Assembly (NCBI GenBank): GCA_019413955.1
Contig: DXMX01000056.1
Location: 1 to 13,164, forward strand
Direction of reading: 5' to 3'
Origin: Collinsella sp.
Lineage (GTDB): Bacteria; Actinomycetota; Coriobacteriia; Coriobacteriales; Coriobacteriaceae
Length of the DNA: 13,164 nt
Shown here piece by piece: positions 1 to 6,861 of the stretch. Under the pieces are notes generated by a model that saw only the letters and a list, made by a program, of their open reading frames with translations, was not told the DNA's origin and did no database searches. A program made the position numbers and the translations under genes. The first letter of the stretch is position 1. Every line of letters begins with the position of its first letter.

Positions 1-1617
1 ATCGAAGCTCTTGTCGTTTTGCCAGGTGGCATCGTGGAAGCCGATCATATTGCCCTCGAACGGCATCCAGTAGCTCACCGGGCTCTCGTATTTGGGCTTA
101 CCGGTCTCGGGGTCCTTGGCTCCGATTAGGGTGCTGCCGCCGTCGTTGCTGTTGATCTGCCACACGCCCTCGGGGGTGGCGTCTTCGCCCGGTTTGCCGG
201 AAATAAAGTTGGCCTCCCAAACGACATTACCGTTCTCGTCATAGTAGCGCGCGTGCTGCTCGGACAGGTCGACGTCGATATACGCCTTCCAGTCGGGCTC
301 TCCCTTTGCGGTAAAGGTGTCGGCCTTCTGGGAGTACTTGATCTCGATTTCGCCGGTCTGCTTGTTGTTAATGGCGTCCTCGACCTGCTTGGCGAGCGAG
401 CTGCTGTCGATGGACCAACCAAAGTCACCGCCTTCGACGGCGCACTGCTTGCCATCGGCGCGCGTCCACCAGCGAGTGGAGCCCACGGTATTAAAGCCGT
501 TGGCGAGCTCGGCTGCCCAGCTGCTGATCTGCGACGTATCGAGCGTTGGGTTGGCCGGATCGGCAAAGCTGATCCACTGTAATACGGAGCTGCCATCAAC
601 TTTGCCGGCATCCTCGCCGTTGAGCTTAAGGGTCACGTTGACGCCCAGGAAGTTGTTGGCGGCATCGCATGCGGCCTGAATTTGATCATCGGTCAGCGTT
701 CCATTGAGCGGCTCATAGGCATCGTTGCCGAGCTTGGAAAGATCTGCGGTCTCGGCCAGCGAGGCAAGCTCGAGCTCGGCATACTTAATGACATGCTCGC
801 GGTTGAGTTTTTCGTTGGAGCGCGCCTTCTCGACGGTAAACTTGCCCGCTTGCTCGTCATAGGAGCTATTGGCCTCGAACGTGCCCGAACGCCCCTCGTT
901 AAACTCGTCGATGGCGGCGCCCAGATCCTTCTCAAACTTCTTTTGGTCAAAGGTGTCGGAGAGCATGGACAGGTCGACGTCTTGATCAAGATCGACTTTG
1001 TTGGAGGTCGCGGTTGTTTTGGTTTTGCCGCTTAAGGATTCCACAAGGCGGACCGGCCATATAAAGGCTTCGTTGTGGCTGATGATTTCTTTTGCGGCAG
1101 CTTCGCCATCGACGATGGGCTCATCGGACTCGGGCTGATAGGTCCAGCTAAAGTCATCGCCTGTCACGGCGAGCTTATAGTGTTTCCATGCCGAATTGAC
1201 CTTGGTAGCGGCAGACGAAGCGTTGGAGAACGAAACGTCGACGCCGGCAATGGTGGTATTGGGGTAGGCTAGCTGCGAAAACGCTACGATGCCTACGATA
1301 TAGACAATGACGATAAGACCCAGGACGACAAAGAGCGTCGTCTTTTTGCCCGACTTATTGTTGCCGGCGGACTTGCGCGCGGGGCCGCGATCGCCTCGAG
1401 CGTGCGTGGGGGGCTGCTTGGGCGCATTGCCGTTTGTCTGGCGCTGCTGACGTTGTTGACGCTGCTGTCGCTGTTGGTTCGGGCGTTGAGAAGCGTTTGC
1501 CGCACCACGCTGCTGACCGTGGCTCGGCGCGATAGGACGCGGTGACTGAACGCCGCCGGTGTGCCTGCTCGGCTGCTGCGGATCGGGAATCAGTTGAGTT
1601 CGATCGTTTTGCGACAT
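1..1617 (-). CDS. L,D-transpeptidase (YkuD family), membrane-anchored, C-terminus cut by window edge
   Basis: The frame is open from the ATG at 1617 to base 1, giving 539 residues and no stop. Residues 1-93 are a basic, Gln/Pro-rich cytoplasmic tail with a (QQR)4 run at 48-59. A single membrane segment follows at about 94-114 (FVVLGLIVIVYIVGIVAF). After it, 'TIAGVDVSF' looks like the opening of a peptidoglycan-binding-4 type domain, and the long extracellular middle fits one or two such domains. From about 442 the sequence is YkuD-like: 'ATPEGVWQI', 'SPVSYWMPF' and 'GFHDATW', where His528 matches the conserved active-site His. The catalytic SHGC motif must lie beyond the edge. The family makes 3-3 cross-links or attaches proteins to peptidoglycan on the outer face of the membrane. 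The start is chosen because AAGGA lies 10 bases upstream; an in-frame ATG at 1626 is only one base from that site. The family call is firm; the substrate is unknown. Confidence 0.88.
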   Translation of the reverse strand, partial: MSQNDRTQLIPDPQQPSRHTGGVQSPRPIAPSHGQQRGAANASQRPNQQRQQRQQRQQRQTNGNAPKQPPTHARGDRGPARKSAGNNKSGKKTTLFVVLGLIVIVYIVGIVAFSQLAYPNTTIAGVDVSFSNASSAATKVNSAWKHYKLAVTGDDFSWTYQPESDEPIVDGEAAAKEIISHNEAFIWPVRLVESLSGKTKTTATSNKVDLDQDVDLSMLSDTFDQKKFEKDLGAAIDEFNEGRSGTFEANSSYDEQAGKFTVEKARSNEKLNREHVIKYAELELASLAETADLSKLGNDAYEPLNGTLTDDQIQAACDAANNFLGVNVTLKLNGEDAGKVDGSSVLQWISFADPANPTLDTSQISSWAAELANGFNTVGSTRWWTRADGKQCAVEGGDFGWSIDSSSLAKQVEDAINNKQTGEIEIKYSQKADTFTAKGEPDWKAYIDVDLSEQHARYYDENGNVVWEANFISGKPGEDATPEGVWQINSNDGGSTLIGAKDPETGKPKYESPVSYWMPFEGNMIGFHDATWQNDKSFD

Positions 1618-1674
1618 CGTATGCATATCCTTCGATTTTCGCCTTGCGGTTCATCGTGTTTTTACTGGGCTTGC

Positions 1675-1703
1675 ATTATAGCGATTGCCCTGCTGTTTGT
1701 GGT
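1675..1703 (-). promoter_or_regulatory. Candidate promoter for the L,D-transpeptidase gene
   Basis: On the minus strand a perfect TATAAT -10 box lies at 1680-1675, about 58 bases before the start codon at 1617. Seventeen bases upstream the hexamer is ACCACA, a poor -35 match (three of six). The -10 box stands inside the short gap after the terminator of the upstream gene, so this gene probably has its own promoter. Confidence 0.5.
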
Positions 1704-1720
1704 ACGGAAACGATGGCATT

Positions 1721-1750
1721 CAAAAGAGGTGGGACATTTGTCCCACCTTT
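1721..1750 (-). terminator. Intrinsic terminator of the serine dehydratase gene
   Basis: Nine-base perfect arms at 1727-1735 and 1740-1748 (AGGTGGGAC / GTCCCACCT) enclose a four-base loop, with two weaker pairs beyond. Read on the minus strand the stem is followed by CTCTTTTG. It lies 17 bases past the stop codon at 1767. On the plus strand the tail is poorer. Confidence 0.75.
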
Positions 1751-1766
1751 GAGTCGTTCTTTGTCG

Positions 1767-3374
1767 CTATCCGCACACACCGCATTTTGCACAGGCCGAA
1801 AGTGCGGCCGGAGCCTGCGCGATGCCGCCCTTTGCCGTCTCTCGCAGTGTGGCCGGCAACGCGTGACCCACCGAGAGCATGACATGTGCCATCTGGTCAA
1901 ACGGCACCAGGCTCTTAATGCCTGCGAGGGCGAGTTGTGCCGAGCTAAAGGCCGCTGCCACGCCGATGGCGTTGCGGTTTTGGCAGGGCACCTCCACGAG
2001 GCCACCGACGGGGTCACAAACGAGGCCCAGCAGGTTACTCAGCGCGATGGAGCTGGCGTCGAGCGCCTGTTCGGGCGTGCCGCCGAGCATCTGCACCAGC
2101 GCGGCGGCTGCCATGGCGGCGGCGCTTCCCACCTCGGCCTGGCATCCGCCCTCGGCGCCGGCAACGCAGGCGCTTGTGGTGAGGTTGAGGCCGATGGCGG
2201 CTGCGCAGTAGAGCGCGTCCATGACCTGCTCGTCGTCGAGCTGCAGGTGATCGGCGAGCGCCAGCACGCAGCCGGGCACGACGCCCGCGGAGCCGGCTGT
2301 GGGGGCGGCGACGATCACTCCCATCGTGGCGGAGCGCTCGAGCACGGCCATCGCGCGGGCCACGGCCTCGGTTTGAACGGGGCCCATCAGGCTCGTGCTC
2401 AAACCGTTGCGGCCGGTGGCATCGACGAGTTTAGCCTCGCCGCCGATAAGCCCGCCAAGCGATCGCTGCGGATTGACGATGGGGGCCGTGGTCTCCTCGC
2501 GCATGACGTCGAGCACGCGGCGCATGGCGGCGACGGCGTGGGCCTCGCCGGTCAGACGCGCCTCGCGCACGGCCATAACTGCGCCGATATTCAGGCCGAG
2601 CTCGGCGCACGCATCGAGCAGCTGCTCGCCGTCGTCGAAGATCTCCTTGGCCGAGACGCCGGGGGAGAGCGACGAGGCAGAACCGGGGAGCTCGATAAAG
2701 GTCGCGTAATCGACATTGTCGAGCTTGCGTAGCATCGGGATAACGGTGTCGTCGGGCGCGCCGTCGGTCTCAAAGACGGAGTAGGCCTGGCCGCCCACTT
2801 CGGTGCGGTAGGTGCGGCAGAAGGCGATGTTCACGTGTGCGTAGGCGAGCAGGTTGGTGAGCGCGGCGAGCACGCCGGGGACGTCGTAGTGCGCCACAAA
2901 GAGTGTGGAGTACATACCCGTGATGTCGACGCCGACGCCGTTAATGCGGCTGATGCGCATCTTGCCGCCGCCCAGGCTCTCGCCGCGGACCCGTGCCGTG
3001 GCGCCCGTGTCGTCGACCATGTCGATGTCGACGGTATTGGGGTGGATGGAGGCGTCGTCGCCCTTGATGTCAAAGTGATATTCGAGGCCCTGCGCGTGCG
3101 CGAGGTCGAAGGCCTGCTTGATGTTCTCGTCATCGGTGTCGAGGCCCAGAATGCCCGCGACGAGCGCACGGTCGGTACCGTGGCCGCGGTAGGTGTGGGC
3201 GAAGGAGTTCCACAGGCCAAAGGTGACTTTGGTGATGCGGCCTTCCAGCAGGCTGGCGGCAACTTGGGCGCACCGCAGGGCGCCGGCGGTGTGCGATGAG
3301 CTGGGGCCGACCATGACGGGCCCCAAGATCTCGAATGCCGAGGTCGTAGCTAGTGTTTGCGGCTTGCCTGCCAT
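1767..3374 (-). CDS. sdaA: Iron-sulfur L-serine dehydratase, single chain (beta-ACT-alpha)
   Basis: A 535-residue L-serine ammonia-lyase that converts L-serine to pyruvate and ammonia in the cytoplasm with a 4Fe-4S cluster. The beta domain opens with 'ILGPVMVGPSSSHTAGA' (17-31). An ACT-like regulatory segment spans about 156-227 ('HYDVPGVLAALTNLLAYAHVNIA'-type region). The alpha domain starts near 240 and carries 'GLSTSLMGPVQTEA', 'PTAGSAGVVPGC' and 'AGAEGGCQAEVGSA'. Candidate cluster ligands are Cys369, Cys403, Cys411 and a Cys in the tail CAKCGVCG (528-534). E. coli SdaA is shorter (about 454 residues); many Firmicutes split beta and alpha into two genes. The start at 3374 has AGGAG five bases upstream and begins the conserved domain. 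The open frame continues to 3617, but that stretch runs through the inverted repeat and looks non-coding. A terminator follows, so it is probably monocistronic. It links serine catabolism to pyruvate. Confidence 0.95.
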   Translation of the reverse strand: MAGKPQTLATTSAFEILGPVMVGPSSSHTAGALRCAQVAASLLEGRITKVTFGLWNSFAHTYRGHGTDRALVAGILGLDTDDENIKQAFDLAHAQGLEYHFDIKGDDASIHPNTVDIDMVDDTGATARVRGESLGGGKMRISRINGVGVDITGMYSTLFVAHYDVPGVLAALTNLLAYAHVNIAFCRTYRTEVGGQAYSVFETDGAPDDTVIPMLRKLDNVDYATFIELPGSASSLSPGVSAKEIFDDGEQLLDACAELGLNIGAVMAVREARLTGEAHAVAAMRRVLDVMREETTAPIVNPQRSLGGLIGGEAKLVDATGRNGLSTSLMGPVQTEAVARAMAVLERSATMGVIVAAPTAGSAGVVPGCVLALADHLQLDDEQVMDALYCAAAIGLNLTTSACVAGAEGGCQAEVGSAAAMAAAALVQMLGGTPEQALDASSIALSNLLGLVCDPVGGLVEVPCQNRNAIGVAAAFSSAQLALAGIKSLVPFDQMAHVMLSVGHALPATLRETAKGGIAQAPAALSACAKCGVCG

Positions 3375-3390
3375 GTGTGCTCCTGTTCTA

Positions 3391-3439
3391 TCCCGTCGTC
3401 CCGAGGGGCGGGGCATACTCTGTCCCGCCGTTCCGAGGG
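3391..3439. repeat. Imperfect direct repeat beside inverted repeat 1
   Basis: Bases 3391-3407 and 3423-3439 match at 15 of 17 positions (TCCCGTCGTCCCGAGGG versus TCCCGCCGTTCCGAGGG). The second copy runs into the left arm of the larger inverted repeat. A six-base GGCGGG/CCCGCC pair (3407-3412 with 3424-3429) could form a hairpin between them, roughly 30 bases upstream of the serine dehydratase start. Confidence 0.55.
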
Positions 3440-3550
3440 CTTTAGTATTTGGTCGCCTGCTCGGACAGTCCTGCTCGCACGGAGGCCACATTAAGTGGCC
3501 TCCGGCTCGTGCGGAACTCGCGATCGACCAAATACTAAAGCCCTCGGAAC
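3430..3550. repeat. Long inverted repeat 1 (26-base perfect arms)
   Basis: Arms at 3430-3455 and 3525-3550 are exact reverse complements over 26 bases. The 69-base centre holds a second hairpin: GGAGGCCAC (3481-3489) and GTGGCCTCC (3495-3503) around ATTAA, extended across a bulge by CGCAC (3476-3480) with GTGCG (3509-3513). The whole unit could fold into one long interrupted stem. It has no T-run on either side, so it is not a simple terminator. It lies 56-176 bases upstream of the serine dehydratase start and is probably in the 5' leader or beside its promoter. It may be a REP/MITE-like repeat or a structured RNA. Confidence 0.8.
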
Positions 3551-3640
3551 TTAGGATACATGGTAGAGGCGCACGTGCTTCAAAATTCATCAGCTGGTGA
3601 CCTATTCTGTGTCCCATATCGACGCATCTTCACCATCGTT

Positions 3641-3677
3641 TAAATAAAAAGAGGTACTGGTTGTTCCGGTACCTCTT
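3641..3677 (-). terminator. Intrinsic terminator of metK
   Basis: AAGAGGTAC (3649-3657) pairs with GTACCTCTT (3669-3677), extended inward by a G·T and two G-C pairs around the loop TTGTT. On the minus strand the stem is followed directly by TTTTTATTT. It lies 41 bases past the metK stop. Confidence 0.9.
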
Positions 3678-3717
3678 ATTGGTGTGTTTTTATTTGGCTG
3701 TGGCTTTTCTCGTTAGC

Positions 3718-4998
<1,281 letters not shown>

Positions 4999-5003
4999 GA
5001 TTG

Positions 5004-5047
5004 TCCTTTCAATAACGTGTCCCGGCGACCGTTACCATTCCGCCGGG
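5004..5047 (-). promoter_or_regulatory. metK leader hairpin, possible H-type pseudoknot abutting the RBS
   Basis: On the minus strand CCCGGCG (5047-5041) and CGCCGGG (5027-5021) form a seven-pair stem with a 13-base loop. Inside the loop GGTAACG (5036-5030) can pair with CGTTATT (5017-5011) just past the stem, using five Watson-Crick and two G·U pairs. That second helix would end one base before GAAAGGA, the metK ribosome binding site. In addition ATTG and CAAT flank the AAAGGA and could place it in a small loop. The hairpin is plainly there; the pseudoknot and any ligand sensing are inference. I could not match it to a named SAM riboswitch class. Confidence 0.45.
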
Positions 5048-5065
5048 CTCTCTATGCAAGGGCAC

Positions 5066-5071
5066 ATCATA
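5066..5071 (-). promoter_or_regulatory. Candidate -10 box for metK
   Basis: On the minus strand TATGAT lies at 5071-5066, which would put the transcript start about 60 bases before the metK start codon and just upstream of the leader hairpin. No good -35 hexamer is found at the usual spacing, so this is tentative. Confidence 0.35.
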
Positions 5072-5104
5072 GCGCGTAAATCAAACATTCACACCCTTTC
5101 CGCA

Positions 5105-5215
5105 CCTACTCATTGGGGGCAGACTTAAATGACCAGCCTTACCTAAGTGCCGACAGGTTGCTCAAAGAATGGTCATTTAAGTCTGTCCCCAATGAGTAGG
5201 TCCCCAATGATTGGG
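5105..5215. repeat. Long inverted repeat 2 (REP/BIME-like, 31-base arms)
   Basis: Arms at 5105-5135 and 5170-5200 are reverse complements at 30 of 31 positions; the one exception (G5119 with T5186) is a G·T pair. The loop is 34 bases. The right arm ends with GTCCCCAATGA (5185-5195), which is repeated at 5200-5210 and followed by the small palindrome CCCAATGATTGGG (5203-5215). Ends reading GGGGACAGAC / GTCTGTCCCC are typical of REP elements associated with IS200-like RAYT transposases, a statement from general knowledge. It sits between the divergent metK and gltX promoters. Confidence 0.8.
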
Positions 5216-5250
5216 TCGGTGCCCTTTGTGCGGAGGTTGCATTGATGCTT

Positions 5251-5256
5251 TATACT
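5251..5256 (+). promoter_or_regulatory. Candidate -10 box for gltX
   Basis: TATACT at 5251-5256 differs from the TATAAT consensus at one position and would start transcription near 5263, giving a leader of about 35 bases. The best upstream hexamer is TTGTGC at 5226-5231 with a long 19-base spacer, so the -35 is weak. Confidence 0.45.
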
Positions 5257-5296
5257 GGTGCGGTTAGACATCCATCCTGCAATCGAGGAGATTTCC

Positions 5297-6772
5297 ATGG
5301 CATCAGACGTTCGCGTCCGCTTTGCACCCTCACCGACGGGCAAGCTGCACATCGGCGGCGCCCGCACCGCTATCTATAACTGGGCTTTCGCCCGTGCAAA
5401 CGGCGGCACGTTCATCCTGCGCATCGACGACACCGATCCCACCCGCTCCACCGACGAGAACACGCAGATCATCCTGCGCGCCATGCGTTGGCTGGGCCTG
5501 GACTGGGACGAGGGTCCCGAGGTGGGCGGCGATTTTGGCCCCTACGCCCAGACCGAGCGCCTGGACCTGTACAAGCAGGCCGCCCAGAAGCTTTGGGACG
5601 AGGGCAAGGCCTATCCCTGCTTCTGCACCAAGGAGCAGCTCGACGCCGACCGCAAGGCCGCGCAGGAGCGCAAGGACCCCTTCCAGGGCTATCAGCGCCG
5701 TTGCCGCGATCTTGATCCCGAGGAGGCCCGCCGCCGCATCGAGGCCGGTGAGTCCTACGTCCTGCGCATCAAGGTGCCCGAGGACCGCGGCGACGTCGTC
5801 ATCCACGACGCCGTCCACGGTGAGGTGACCTTCGACGCCAAGGAGCTCGACGACTTTGTCATCTTCCGCTCCGATGGCACGCCCACGTACAACTTCGCGA
5901 CCGTCGTCGACGACGCCATGATGAAGATCACCCATGTCATCCGCGGCGACGACCACCTGTCCAACACCCCGCGCCAGGTCATGGTCTATGAGGCCCTCGG
6001 CGCGCCCGTGCCTACGTTCGCCCACATCTCCATGATCCTGGGTGCCGACGGCAAGAAGCTCTCCAAGCGCCACGGCGCCACCTCGGTGGAGGAGTACCGC
6101 GACGCCGGCTACCTGTCCGACGCCTTCGTCAACTACCTGGCGCTGCTCGGCTGGTCGCCCGACGGCGAGACCACGATCATCCCGCGCGATGTCCTGGCCA
6201 GCAAGTTCTCGCTCGACCGCATCTCCAAGAATCCCGCGACCTTCGATCCCAAGAAGCTCGACTGGGTCAATGCCGAGTACATCAACGGCATGTCCGACGC
6301 CCAGTTTGCCGACGAGATCATGGTCCCCGAGCTGCACGAGGCGGGTCTCATCGAGGGTAATGTCGAGTACGGCGAGGATTGGATCGACGCGCTCGCTGCC
6401 ATCGTTAAGCCGCGCACCAAGATGCCGACCGACGCCGTGACCGTCGCCGCTCCCATCTTCGCTACGGCCGAGACGCTCGAGTATGACGAGAAATCCGTCA
6501 ACAAGGGCCTGGCCAAGGAGGGCATGGGTGCCATTCTTGATGCCGCCAAGGCCGCGCTCGAGGGTGTGAACGAGTGGACGGCCGCGAACATCGACGCTGC
6601 GCTTGAGCCGCTGCCCGAGCAGATGGACCTCAAGAAACGCGTGGTGTTCCAGGCCGTGCGCGTCGCCGTCTGCGGCAACATGGTGAGCCCTCCGCTGGGC
6701 GAGACCATGGCGCTCGTCGGCCGCGACGACTGCCTGGCGCGCATCGACCGCGCCCGCACGATGGCGCTGTAA
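5297..6772 (+). CDS. gltX: Glutamyl-tRNA synthetase
   Basis: A 491-residue class I aminoacyl-tRNA synthetase that charges tRNA-Glu with glutamate in the cytoplasm. The HIGH motif is in 'FAPSPTGKLHIGGARTA' (HIGG at 18-21) and the KMSKS motif reads KKLSKR (253-258). Between them 'CFC' and a later 'RRCRD' recall the zinc-binding element of bacterial GluRS, with Asp where E. coli has His. The C-terminal third is the helical anticodon-binding domain. The start at 5297 is preceded by GAGGAG six bases upstream; an in-frame GTG at 5258 has no such site and adds residues outside the family core. The gene stands alone, with its own candidate promoter and a terminator. In many Gram-positive bacteria this enzyme also charges tRNA-Gln for later amidation by GatCAB; nothing in the window shows whether that holds here. 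Confidence 0.98.
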   Translation: MASDVRVRFAPSPTGKLHIGGARTAIYNWAFARANGGTFILRIDDTDPTRSTDENTQIILRAMRWLGLDWDEGPEVGGDFGPYAQTERLDLYKQAAQKLWDEGKAYPCFCTKEQLDADRKAAQERKDPFQGYQRRCRDLDPEEARRRIEAGESYVLRIKVPEDRGDVVIHDAVHGEVTFDAKELDDFVIFRSDGTPTYNFATVVDDAMMKITHVIRGDDHLSNTPRQVMVYEALGAPVPTFAHISMILGADGKKLSKRHGATSVEEYRDAGYLSDAFVNYLALLGWSPDGETTIIPRDVLASKFSLDRISKNPATFDPKKLDWVNAEYINGMSDAQFADEIMVPELHEAGLIEGNVEYGEDWIDALAAIVKPRTKMPTDAVTVAAPIFATAETLEYDEKSVNKGLAKEGMGAILDAAKAALEGVNEWTAANIDAALEPLPEQMDLKKRVVFQAVRVAVCGNMVSPPLGETMALVGRDDCLARIDRARTMAL

Positions 6773-6795
6773 TCGCTGCGCAAACGTATGTATCC

Positions 6796-6829
6796 GAGCC
6801 CCGTTCACTCAGAGCGGGGCTCTCGTTTC
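6796..6829 (+). terminator. Intrinsic terminator of gltX
   Basis: GAGCCCCG (6796-6803) pairs with CGGGGCTC (6815-6822) around an 11-base loop, followed by TCGTTTCT. It lies 23 bases after the gltX stop and ends before the priA ribosome binding site, so priA probably has a separate transcript or depends on read-through. Confidence 0.8.
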
Positions 6830-6861
6830 TGTAGACGTATGGGATAGGAGGTGCTGGGGCC

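Larger units (their letters stand above)
3375..3717. other. Intergenic stretch between serine dehydratase and metK
   Basis: These 343 bases hold no credible gene. They contain a short direct repeat (3391-3439), a 121-base inverted repeat (3430-3550) and the metK terminator (3641-3677). The promoter of the serine dehydratase gene should lie here but no clear -10/-35 pair stands out. The minus-strand frame that stays open to 3617 is an accident of composition. Confidence 0.7.

Noticed and set aside
1542..2732. Plus-strand open frame of 396 codons across the serine dehydratase
   Set aside because: Its product is His/Gly/Ala-rich without domains, and the minus strand codes for a clear serine dehydratase.
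3430..3550. CRISPR array or IS element ends
   Set aside because: There are no regularly spaced direct repeats and no transposase; the structure is a single inverted repeat.
3375..3617. N-terminal extension of the serine dehydratase to the upstream start at 3617
   Set aside because: The extension is not family-like and passes through the inverted repeat; a good ribosome binding site precedes the start at 3374, which opens directly into the conserved domain.
4999..5071. A known SAM riboswitch class upstream of metK
   Set aside because: The region is too short for SAM-I or SAM-IV and I could not align it to the SAM-II, SAM-III or SAM-VI cores from memory; it is reported only as an unclassified candidate.
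5258..5296. GTG start for gltX at 5258
   Set aside because: No ribosome binding site, it overlaps the candidate transcript start, and GAGGAG precedes the ATG at 5297.
5330..6808. Open reading frame of 492 codons antisense to gltX
   Set aside because: It mirrors the gltX codons (high GC, few stops on the opposite strand), has no recognisable domain, and gltX on the other strand is unmistakable.
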